Assembly (NCBI GenBank): GCA_027083355.1
Contig: JALWOY010000167.1
Span: 1-50,458 of the forward strand
Reading direction: 5' to 3'
Origin: Phycisphaerales bacterium
GTDB lineage: Bacteria > Planctomycetota > Phycisphaerae > Phycisphaerales > UBA1924
DNA: 50,458 nucleotides
Part shown: positions 24,443-31,491 of the stretch, piece by piece
Numbering within the stretch: position 1 is the stretch's first letter
How the letters are laid out: each line of letters starts with the position of its first letter
Translations under genes and position numbers: made by a program
The notes under the pieces: generated by a model
Told to the model about the DNA's origin: nothing
Seen by the model: the letters and a program-made list of their open reading frames with translations, nothing else
The model's database searches: none

Positions 24443-25875
24443 TGTGGCCGTTCCGCACCAACAGGAAGGCCCGGCGGTCCCTCCCGGCCGCTCTCCGGGC
24501 GCGGTACGACGCGGCGATGACCAGCGTCGACAACGCGCGGCACTGGGCCAACGCCGACGGGCTGAGCGCCGACGCGGCGGCCTCGGCCGATGTGCGGCAG
24601 ACGCTGCGCAACCGCGCCCGCTACGAGGTGGCCAACAACGCCTACGCCAAGGGCATCGTCCTGACACTGGCCAACGACTGCGTGGGGACCGGCCCGCGGC
24701 TGCAGCTGCTGACCGAGGACCCGAAGATCAACCGCATCGTCGAGACGGCCTTCGCCGAGTGGGCCGGGGAGATCCGCCTGGCCGAGAAACTCCGCACGAT
24801 GCGGATGGCCAAGGCGACCGACGGCGAGGCGTTCGCGCTGCTCACGGGCAACCCGGCACTGCGGTCACCGGTGAAAATCGACGCCCGGCTCGTCGAGGCC
24901 GACCGGGTCACCAACCCGGCCCCGCGGTTGGCGAGCGACACCGCTGTGGATGGGGTCGAGTTCGATCGCCACGGCAACCCGCGCCGGTACCTGGTCCTGC
25001 GGCACCACCCCGGCCAGACGGTGTTCCCCTCGACCGTCGACTCGTTCGACGCCGTGCCGGCCGAGTCGATGATCCACTGGTTCCGGCCCGACCGTCCGGG
25101 CCAGCACCGCGGGGTGCCGGAGATCACGCCCGCGCTGCCGCTGTTCGCGCAGCTGCGGCGCTACACGCTGGCGGTGCTGGGCGCGGCGGAGACGGCGGCG
25201 GACTTCGCGGCGGTGCTGTTCACCGACGCGCCCGCCAGCGGGGAAGCGGCGGCGGTCGAGCCGATGGACATCGTCGAGCTCGAGAAGCGCATGGCCACCG
25301 TGCTGCCCGACGGCTGGAAGCTCGGGCAGATCAAGGCCGAGCAGCCTGGCACGACCTACGGCGAGTTCAAACGCGAGCTGCTCAACGAGATCGCCCGCTG
25401 TCTGAACATGCCCTTCAACGTCGCAGCGGGGAACAGCTCGGGGTACAACTACGCCTCCGGTCGGCTCGACCACCAGACCTACTTCAAGTCGATCCGGGTC
25501 GAGCAGGCCGACTGCAACCGCGTCGTGCTCGACCCGCTGTTTGCCTCCTGGCTGCGCGAGGCGCGGCTGCTGCGTGACTTCGCCTTCCTGCGGGGCATCG
25601 ACGCGCGCCCTGGCGGGCTGCCGCACCAGTGGTTCTGGGACGGCAACGAGCACGTCGACCCGGCTAAGGAAGCCAGCGCCCAGGCCACGAGGCTGGCCAG
25701 CAACACCACCACATTGGCGATGGAGTACGCCCGCCAGGGACGCGACTGGGAAACCGAGCTGCGTCAGCGGGCCAAGGAAAAGCAACTCATGGAAGAACTC
25801 GGGCTGACCCAACCCGAAGCGATCCCATCACAGGAGAAAAGCACGGATGCCGCACAGCAACGACAAGCAGCCTGA
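24442..25875 (+). CDS. Portal protein (lambda family)
   Basis: The 477-residue protein has lambda-type portal features: RYEVANNAYAKGIVLTLAND and CVGTGPRLQLL near the N-terminus, a middle with RGVPEITPALPLFAQLRRYT, and EIARCLNMPFNVAAGNSSGY in the C-terminal half. The portal forms the dodecameric ring through which DNA enters the head. It overlaps the protease-capsid gene by 29 bases. Confidence 0.95.
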   Translation: MWPFRTNRKARRSLPAALRARYDAAMTSVDNARHWANADGLSADAAASADVRQTLRNRARYEVANNAYAKGIVLTLANDCVGTGPRLQLLTEDPKINRIVETAFAEWAGEIRLAEKLRTMRMAKATDGEAFALLTGNPALRSPVKIDARLVEADRVTNPAPRLASDTAVDGVEFDRHGNPRRYLVLRHHPGQTVFPSTVDSFDAVPAESMIHWFRPDRPGQHRGVPEITPALPLFAQLRRYTLAVLGAAETAADFAAVLFTDAPASGEAAAVEPMDIVELEKRMATVLPDGWKLGQIKAEQPGTTYGEFKRELLNEIARCLNMPFNVAAGNSSGYNYASGRLDHQTYFKSIRVEQADCNRVVLDPLFASWLREARLLRDFAFLRGIDARPGGLPHQWFWDGNEHVDPAKEASAQATRLASNTTTLAMEYARQGRDWETELRQRAKEKQLMEELGLTQPEAIPSQEKSTDAAQQRQAA

Positions 25876-27868
25876 GATCGTGACGATGCGCGGCCCGCTG
25901 ACGATCGAGGCGGCCGGGCCGGGAACCGATGGCGAAAAGACCCTGCCGAAGTTCCGCATGCTCGCCTACACCGGCGGGCTGATGCGGATCGCCGGGTTTC
26001 CGCACCCGGTCGTGGTCGACCTTGCGGGCCTGGACATCCCCTCGCAGAACCTGCCGATCCGTCTGGACCACGAACGCAGACAGGGCGTCGGGCATACCGA
26101 CCGGGTCAGCGTCGAGAACGGCCAACTCGTCGCCGAGGGATTGATCAGTCGCGACACCAGCTGGGCGCGGGACGTGGCGCGGAGCGGCGCAAACGGCTTC
26201 CCCTGGCAGGCGTCCATCGGGGCGGCGGTCGTCGAGGCCGAGCTGGTGCCCGCCGGGCACAGCGTCAGGGTCAACGGCCGGACATTGCCCGGGCCCGTCC
26301 ATGTGGTGCGGCGTTCGGTGCTCAGGGAGATCAGCTTCGTCGACAGCGGTGCCGACACGGGCACCACCGCCCGGATCGCAGCCCAAGACACGGTCCAAGA
26401 CAAGGAGAACCACGCGATGCGCGACACGGAAGATACCACCATCGAAGCCACCACCGAGCAGGGCTCGGACACACAGGAGCGACAGGAGGAGCAGATCGAA
26501 GCGCACGCGGACGAGGGCACGGATGTTCCGTCCGTTTCCGGAGAGATCAGCGAATCGGTCCGGGCCATGCGCGCCGAAGCGGCCGCCGAGAGCAAGCGGA
26601 TCGCCGCGATCCGGAACGTCTGCGCCAGCAAGTACCCGGACATCGAGGCCAAGGCCATCGAGGGCGGGTGGGACGCCACGCGCACGGAGCTGGAGGTGCT
26701 CCGCGCCTCGCGGCCAAGCGCCCCGGGCGTCATCAGCGGACACGGGCCCGTCACGGCCAAGGTGATCGAAGCGGCCGCGTGTCTGGCGACCAACGCCTTC
26801 AGCGACGAGCAGCTCGTCCGGGATTACGGCGAGCAGACGCTCGACGCGGCCGACCGGTATCGCAACATCGGCGTGGCGGGCGTGATCCGCCTGGCCGCCG
26901 CGGCCGAGGGACGCCACATCCCGGCGGTCGGCGCGAGCCCGTCGGAGATCCTCGAGGCCGCCGCCAGCACGATGAGCCTGCCGGGGATCATGTCCAACAT
27001 CGCCAACAAGAGCCTGCTGGCGGGCTTCGACTTCGTCGAGAACGCCTGGCGTCGGATCGCCAAGATCGGTTCGGTGCGCGACTTCAAGACCGTCACCCGC
27101 TACCGCTTCACCGCCGACATGGGATTCGAGCCCATCGCCTACGGCGGCGAGTTCAAGCACGGCGGCGTCGGCGAGGAATCGTACACCAACAAGGCCGACA
27201 CCTACGGGAAGATGTTCGGCATCTACCGCGAGGACATCATCAACGACGACCTCGACGCGCTGAAGGAAGTCCCGTTCCGCATCGGCGAGGGCGCGGCCCT
27301 GACCATCAACAAGGTCTTCTGGACGCTCTGGCTGAGCAATCCCAACAGCTTCTTCTCCAGCGGGCACAAGAACTACAAGACCGGCGCGGACACGGCCCTG
27401 AGCATCGACGGGCTGACGCTCGCCCGCCAGACCTTCAGCAAGCAGCGCCGACCCGCCCCGGGCGGCAGCGGCAAGGACCCGCTGGGCGTGCGCCCCAAGC
27501 TGCTGCTGGTGCCGGCCAGCCTCGAGATCCTCGCCGATCAACTGATGACCTCGGTCACGATCAACGAGTTCACCTCCACGCCCAAGAGCAACAAGAACCC
27601 GCACACGGGCAAGTTCGAGGTGGTCGCCAGCGACTACCTGGACAACGAGGACTACACCGGCTCGTCGGACAAGGCCTGGTATCTGCTCGCACAGCCCAGC
27701 GCCATCCCGGCGATCGAAGTGGTCTTCCTCAACGGCAAGCAGGTGCCCACCGTCGAGAAGAACGACATGGTCTTCAACCGGCTGGGCATCGAGTTCCGCG
27801 GTTACCTCGACTTCGGCGTCAAAGAACAGGACTTCCGCGGCGCATTGAAGATGAAGGGCGAGGCCTGA
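25847..27868 (+). CDS. Fused prohead protease and major capsid protein
   Basis: This single 673-residue frame contains two parts. Residues 1-190 are a prohead protease with LPIRLDHERRQGVGH (likely catalytic His) and FPWQASIGA (likely catalytic Ser). Residues about 195-310 are a charged, probably helical scaffold-like region. Residues 310-673 are the major capsid protein (LPGIMSNIANKSLLAGFDFV, FKTVTRYRFTADMGFEPIAY, PKLLLVPASLEILADQLM). Self-cleavage between scaffold and capsid parts would release the shell protein. Such fusions are known in Mu-like and related phages. The internal ATG at 26416 could give an extra scaffold-capsid product. Confidence 0.92.
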   Translation: MPHSNDKQPEIVTMRGPLTIEAAGPGTDGEKTLPKFRMLAYTGGLMRIAGFPHPVVVDLAGLDIPSQNLPIRLDHERRQGVGHTDRVSVENGQLVAEGLISRDTSWARDVARSGANGFPWQASIGAAVVEAELVPAGHSVRVNGRTLPGPVHVVRRSVLREISFVDSGADTGTTARIAAQDTVQDKENHAMRDTEDTTIEATTEQGSDTQERQEEQIEAHADEGTDVPSVSGEISESVRAMRAEAAAESKRIAAIRNVCASKYPDIEAKAIEGGWDATRTELEVLRASRPSAPGVISGHGPVTAKVIEAAACLATNAFSDEQLVRDYGEQTLDAADRYRNIGVAGVIRLAAAAEGRHIPAVGASPSEILEAAASTMSLPGIMSNIANKSLLAGFDFVENAWRRIAKIGSVRDFKTVTRYRFTADMGFEPIAYGGEFKHGGVGEESYTNKADTYGKMFGIYREDIINDDLDALKEVPFRIGEGAALTINKVFWTLWLSNPNSFFSSGHKNYKTGADTALSIDGLTLARQTFSKQRRPAPGGSGKDPLGVRPKLLLVPASLEILADQLMTSVTINEFTSTPKSNKNPHTGKFEVVASDYLDNEDYTGSSDKAWYLLAQPSAIPAIEVVFLNGKQVPTVEKNDMVFNRLGIEFRGYLDFGVKEQDFRGALKMKGEA

Positions 27869-27947
27869 TCCGGGGTGATCGATGACCCAGTTCCCCAACG
27901 GCACACAACTCGATGGCAAGGAGCCCATCGATGAGGAGAACACTGCA

Positions 27948-28286
27948 ATGAACGCAACATACATCCACGAAGGCAACGCGATCGACTACACCCCGGCGGC
28001 GGATGTCGCGGCCGGCGAGGTCGTCGTGCAGGGCGAGCTCGTCGGCATCACCAAACGCGACATCCCGGCGGGCACGCTGGGCACGCTGGAACTGACCGGC
28101 GTCTACGACATCGTCAAGGCTACGGGTGCAAGCACGGCGATCGGTGTCGGGCTCGACGTGTACTGGGACGAGGGCAACGCCGTGGCGACGACCGACAGCG
28201 CCGGCGGAGCCAACAAACGCATCGGCCGAAGCGTCGCGGCTGCCGCTGACGACGACGAGGTTGTGCGTGTGCGGATGAGTCAGTAA
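27948..28286 (+). CDS. DUF2190 family capsid-associated protein
   Basis: ATG 27948 has GAGGAG upstream and gives 112 residues; an in-frame ATG at 27882 would add a 22-residue leader. The pattern YIHEGNAIDYTPAADVAAGE, VVVQGELVGITKRDI, KATGASTAIGVGLDVYWDEG is that of DUF2190, small beta proteins that decorate or stabilise phage capsids. It directly follows the capsid gene as expected. Confidence 0.88.
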   Translation: MNATYIHEGNAIDYTPAADVAAGEVVVQGELVGITKRDIPAGTLGTLELTGVYDIVKATGASTAIGVGLDVYWDEGNAVATTDSAGGANKRIGRSVAAAADDDEVVRVRMSQ

Positions 28287-28295
28287 GGGCGAGCG

Positions 28296-28682
28296 ATGGC
28301 GGACATGCTTGAACAAGGCGCGCGCTGGCTCGACGACCAGAGACACCAGCACATGACACGAACCGTGTCGTATGCACGCGGTGCAAACACGGTCGAGGTG
28401 CAAGCCACGATCGGCCGGACCGTCTTCGAGCAAGCGGACGAGTACGGCATCGTCACCAAGACCGAGAGCCGGGACTACCTGATCCGCACGGCTGATCTTG
28501 TGCTCGACGGACAACCGACGCTGCCCAAACGCGGCGATCAGATCCGCGAGACCGACGGCGGCACCACCTTCGTCTATGAGGTGCTCTCGCCGGGCGACGA
28601 ACCTGTCTTCCGCTACTCCGATCCGTACCGCAAGGCACTCCGCATCCACACCAAACACATCGCCACGGAGCCGACCCCATGA
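28296..28682 (+). CDS. Head-tail joining (neck) protein candidate
   Basis: The 128-residue protein (MADMLEQGARWLDDQRHQHM, VSYARGANTVEVQATIGRTV, ...YLIRTADLVLDGQPTLPKRG) has a short N-terminal helix and a beta-rich body. That is typical of neck or stopper proteins encoded after the capsid. No specific family is certain. It overlaps the next start by four bases. Confidence 0.68.
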   Translation: MADMLEQGARWLDDQRHQHMTRTVSYARGANTVEVQATIGRTVFEQADEYGIVTKTESRDYLIRTADLVLDGQPTLPKRGDQIRETDGGTTFVYEVLSPGDEPVFRYSDPYRKALRIHTKHIATEPTP

Positions 28683-28957
28683 GTCAAGCCATCACACAAC
28701 CACACGCACCAAACACCCCCACGAATGGCAAAGCCCGCTGGGCCGGGGTCGGCTTGACCGCCTTGATCGGCATCCTCGCGCTGACCGTTCAGTGGGGTGT
28801 CGTGACGACCAAGCTCGACCAGGTCGGACGGCAGCTCGACAGCCTGACCGTGGAGATCCGCAGCCTGCGCAGTGACATCTACTCGATCGAACGGCGGGTG
28901 TCGTATCTTGAGGGCCGACTGAATGGACGAGGCCATGCCGTTGGAGGTGACCAATGA
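28679..28957 (+). CDS. Small membrane protein with C-terminal coiled coil
   Basis: The 92-residue protein has one hydrophobic segment (WAGVGLTALIGILALTVQWG, about residues 21-42) followed by a coiled coil (KLDQVGRQLDSLTVEIRSLR, IERRVSYLEGRL). It overlaps both neighbours by four bases. It could be a holin-like or signal-anchor protein; topology resembles XhlA in parts but with the order reversed. A membrane protein in the middle of head-tail joining genes is unusual. Confidence 0.75.
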   Translation: MSQAITQPHAPNTPTNGKARWAGVGLTALIGILALTVQWGVVTTKLDQVGRQLDSLTVEIRSLRSDIYSIERRVSYLEGRLNGRGHAVGGDQ

Positions 28958-29382
28958 GCACGCTCATCGCCATCGCCGACGCGGTCGTCGAATCATTGAA
29001 CAGCGCTTCGTTCAGTCAGGCACTCACTGCCGAGCGGCACTACCAGCCCGTATTCGATCTGCCCGAGATGGCCGACCTGCATGTGTCGGTCGTGCCCAAG
29101 GGCGTCGAGGTTCTCGCGTCGAGTCGGAACCAGAACCAGCACGACTACGCGATCGACATCGGCGTACAGCAGAAGGTGGCGGGCGACACCGAGGCCGACG
29201 CACTCATGACGCTGGCCGAGGAGATCGCCGATCACTTCCGCCTCGGGCGTGTTCAGGTCGATGGTGTCGGCAGCGTGCCGGTGCTCAAGGTGGCGACCGA
29301 GCCGGTCTTCGCACCCGAGCACCTGACCGAAAAGCGTCTGTTCACCAGCATCATTACTCTGACCTTCCGGGTGCTGCGATGA
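28954..29382 (+). CDS. Tail completion/terminator-like protein
   Basis: The 142-residue protein (IAIADAVVESLNSASFSQAL, DYAIDIGVQQKVAGDTEADA, ITLTFRVLR at the end) has the alpha-then-beta pattern of tail terminator/minor tail proteins that close the tail tube. Position between neck and tail tube genes agrees. The stop overlaps the next ATG (ATGA). Confidence 0.65.
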   Translation: MSTLIAIADAVVESLNSASFSQALTAERHYQPVFDLPEMADLHVSVVPKGVEVLASSRNQNQHDYAIDIGVQQKVAGDTEADALMTLAEEIADHFRLGRVQVDGVGSVPVLKVATEPVFAPEHLTEKRLFTSIITLTFRVLR

Positions 29383-29813
29383 CCCCCACGCCCCCCACGA
29401 ACCCCACGAGTTCCAGGACCGTGATCGGAATGCGGGTCAGAACCAGGGCGGACATCCCCAAGGTGCTCCGCAAGGTGCGGCGGGCCAACATCGAGAGCCT
29501 CGGGCACGCGGGCGCGTCGATCCGGCTGACCGCCAGACGCAGCATCCGCAAGAGCGCCAACCCCGCCGAGCCGGGCAAGCCACCCAAGACCCGGCGTGGG
29601 CAACTCCGCAGTGCGATCCGATTCGCGGTTGAGAAGAACAGGCAGCGCGTCGTCATCGGCCCCGACCACCGCATCGTCGGTCAGTCTGCGCGAGCCCACG
29701 AGTTCGGCGGACGCTACCGCAAGCAGCGATACCCCAAGCGGCCGTTCATGGGACCGGCGCTGACCAAGACCAAAGACCGCCTGCCCAAGCACTGGGCCGG
29801 GTCGGTGAGATAG
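29379..29813 (+). CDS. HK97 gp10-like / virion morphogenesis protein
   Basis: The 144-residue basic protein starts in the ATGA overlap. It contains VLRKVRRANIESLGHAGASI, SANPAEPGKPPKTRRGQLRS and a C-terminal ARAHEFGGRYRKQRYPKRPF, which is the pattern of HK97 gp10-type head-tail connector proteins (the RP-FMGPAL end is typical). The N-terminal TPTPPTNPTSS is low complexity. Confidence 0.8.
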   Translation: MTPTPPTNPTSSRTVIGMRVRTRADIPKVLRKVRRANIESLGHAGASIRLTARRSIRKSANPAEPGKPPKTRRGQLRSAIRFAVEKNRQRVVIGPDHRIVGQSARAHEFGGRYRKQRYPKRPFMGPALTKTKDRLPKHWAGSVR

Positions 29814-29823
29814 GAGATCAATC

Positions 29824-30246
29824 ATGGCCATCAAACTCGGCATGGACGCCGTGCTCAACTACAAGATCGGGGGCGTCGGTGGCGGCGGCTCGTGGACCGA
29901 ACTATCCAATATCAAGGATGTGACGCTCAGCCTTGAAACCGGCGAGGCCGACATCACGACCCGCGCCAACTCCGGCTGGCGGGCGACCGTCGGCACACTC
30001 AAGGAAGCCAGCGTCGAGTTCGAGATGGTGTGGGATACCGCCGACGCGGGGTTCACAGCCATCAAGGACGCGTTCTTCAACAACACCGAGATCGGGCTGC
30101 AGGTGCTCGATGGGGCATCCGGGTCGGGGCTCGAAGCCGACTTCTCGATCACGAACTTCAGCCGAAGCGAGCAGCTCGAAGAAGCGCTCACGGTCTCAGT
30201 GACGGCCAAGGTGACCTACGCCGGTACCGCGCCCGCATGGATCTGA
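29824..30246 (+). CDS. Major tail tube protein
   Basis: The 140-residue protein has the tail tube pattern: LGMDAVLNYKIGGVG, WTELSNIKDVTLSLETGEAD, TTRANSGWRATVGTLKEASV, FEMVWDTADAGFTAIKDAFF. The protein polymerises into the tube of a siphophage tail. Its position directly before the tail assembly chaperone frames agrees. Confidence 0.88.
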   Translation: MAIKLGMDAVLNYKIGGVGGGGSWTELSNIKDVTLSLETGEADITTRANSGWRATVGTLKEASVEFEMVWDTADAGFTAIKDAFFNNTEIGLQVLDGASGSGLEADFSITNFSRSEQLEEALTVSVTAKVTYAGTAPAWI

Positions 30247-30257
30247 TTGGAGGCAGC

Positions 30258-30755
30258 ATGAAGACATTTACAGACAACGCGGGTCGGACCTGGACAGTGA
30301 GCATCACGGTCGACGCGATCAAGCGCGTGCGTGGCCTGCTCGATGTGGATCTACTCGAAGTCGTCGGTGGCAAACTGATCGATCGGCTCATCACCGACCC
30401 GGTGCTGCTCTGTGACATTGTCTACGCCGTGTGCAAACCGGAGGCGGATGCGCAGAGCGTCAGCGATGGAGACTTCGGCCGGGCGATGGCGGGCGACGCG
30501 ATCGAGCACGCCACCACAGCCTTGCTCGAGGAACTCGTGTCTTTTTCCCCGAGCCCGAGGGACCGGGCGAATCTGAAACGAGTCCTCGACACGACCCGCC
30601 GCGTGATGGACAAGGCACGCGATCTGGTCGAGCAACGGATCGAGAGCGGCGAACTGGATCGGATCGCCGAGGAAGCACTGAATCAATCGGTGCCGAGTGC
30701 TGGAGGCTTATCTGGCAACTCGCCGGGATCGTTGGCGTCGATCCCGCCGCCCTGA
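30258..30755 (+). CDS. Tail assembly chaperone (gpG-like, upstream frame)
   Basis: ATG 30258 follows GGAGG. The 165-residue product has an N-terminal beta part (FTDNAGRTWTVSITVDAIKR) and helical remainder ending IAEEALNQSVPSAGG. It lies between the tail tube and the tape measure, the position of lambda gpG. Its last 60 bases overlap the frame at 30695-31039 in the minus-one phase, suggesting that part of translation shifts to give a longer G-T-like product. Confidence 0.8.
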   Translation: MKTFTDNAGRTWTVSITVDAIKRVRGLLDVDLLEVVGGKLIDRLITDPVLLCDIVYAVCKPEADAQSVSDGDFGRAMAGDAIEHATTALLEELVSFSPSPRDRANLKRVLDTTRRVMDKARDLVEQRIESGELDRIAEEALNQSVPSAGGLSGNSPGSLASIPPP

Positions 30756-31039
30756 CATTGCGGGAGCTGGTCGCGATGGCCGAGGCGAGGCAGCGCGACG
30801 AGTGGGCACGGACAAGCTCGCTCATGGCCCTGATCGCCAACGCCAACCGCGATCCCAAGAAGCACCGCGCGTTCCGGCCGACCGACTTCGACCCGTTCAG
30901 CCAGACGCACAAACCGAAACAGAAGGTCGATGTGAGCATCCTGAAGGAGATCTTCATCGACAACCCGCCACGAAGACCGCAGCGCAAGGAGGCGCACCCA
31001 TGCAACACCGACACATCGCCTACATCTTCGCACTCGTGA
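30695..31039 (+). CDS. Tail assembly chaperone distal frame (gpGT-like extension)
   Basis: This frame encodes ECWRLIWQLAGIVGVDPAAL followed by LRELVAMAEARQRDEW and ends with FRPTDFDPFSQTHKPK. The CW...DP...R(E)L pattern resembles second-frame tail chaperone extensions of phages. No ATG, GTG or TTG is available ahead of the conserved start, and the frame is minus one relative to the upstream gene. Expression by ribosomal frameshifting is therefore likely. An internal ATG at 30776 with GGGAG upstream could give a shorter independent product. I see no canonical slippery heptamer in the overlap. Confidence 0.7.
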   Translation, partial: ECWRLIWQLAGIVGVDPAALTLRELVAMAEARQRDEWARTSSLMALIANANRDPKKHRAFRPTDFDPFSQTHKPKQKVDVSILKEIFIDNPPRRPQRKEAHPCNTDTSPTSSHS

Positions 31040-31479
31040 TGATCACCCTCTCACTCGGAGCCTGCTCTGGGTTTGACCTCGGCGACATCGTGCGTGTGAA
31101 GACGCCCAACACGATCCAGCAGACGAAAGGGCTCCCGTCCACGGTCACGCTCAATGAAGCCGAGGCCGAGTACCGAGCATGGTTCGAGGAAACGCAGCGC
31201 ACCGGCTCGCAGTGGAAGTCCAACATCGAACGGGCCGGCGAGATCCGGGGCATCTTCAGCCAACTCACACTCTCCGCGCTCGACCAGGTCGGCCCGACCG
31301 TCGCGGGCGTTCCCATGCTCGGCCCGGCACTGCCTGCGATGACCGGGCTCGTCGGGCTCTTCCTCGGCACCGGCCGACTCCGCAAGGAGAAGGAAGCGTC
31401 GTTCAACAAGGGCATGAAGGAAGGGCGTGTCGCTCTGCCCACCATCCCTTCGCAGTCCTCGGGCACCATCAACACCTGA
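31000..31479 (+). CDS. Putative lipoprotein in the tail gene cluster
   Basis: ATG 31000 follows AAGGAGG. The 159-residue product starts with a lipoprotein signal peptide: basic start, hydrophobic core (YIFALVMITLSL) and lipobox LGAC with Cys22. The mature part is hydrophilic with a helical stretch (NEAEAEYRAWFEETQRTG) and a Gly/Pro/Leu-rich second hydrophobic segment (MLGPALPAMTGLVGLFLGTG), then a basic helix. A lipoprotein before the tape measure is unusual. Superinfection exclusion, a spanin-like role or membrane docking during injection are possible. Confidence 0.75.
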   Translation: MQHRHIAYIFALVMITLSLGACSGFDLGDIVRVKTPNTIQQTKGLPSTVTLNEAEAEYRAWFEETQRTGSQWKSNIERAGEIRGIFSQLTLSALDQVGPTVAGVPMLGPALPAMTGLVGLFLGTGRLRKEKEASFNKGMKEGRVALPTIPSQSSGTINT

Positions 31480-31491
31480 TCGGAGATGCGC

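Noticed and set aside
28923-29813. A 296-residue frame covering the tail completion gene
   Set aside because: Only its distal part from ATG 29379 is real (HK97 gp10-like); the proximal part is an out-of-frame shadow of 28954-29382.
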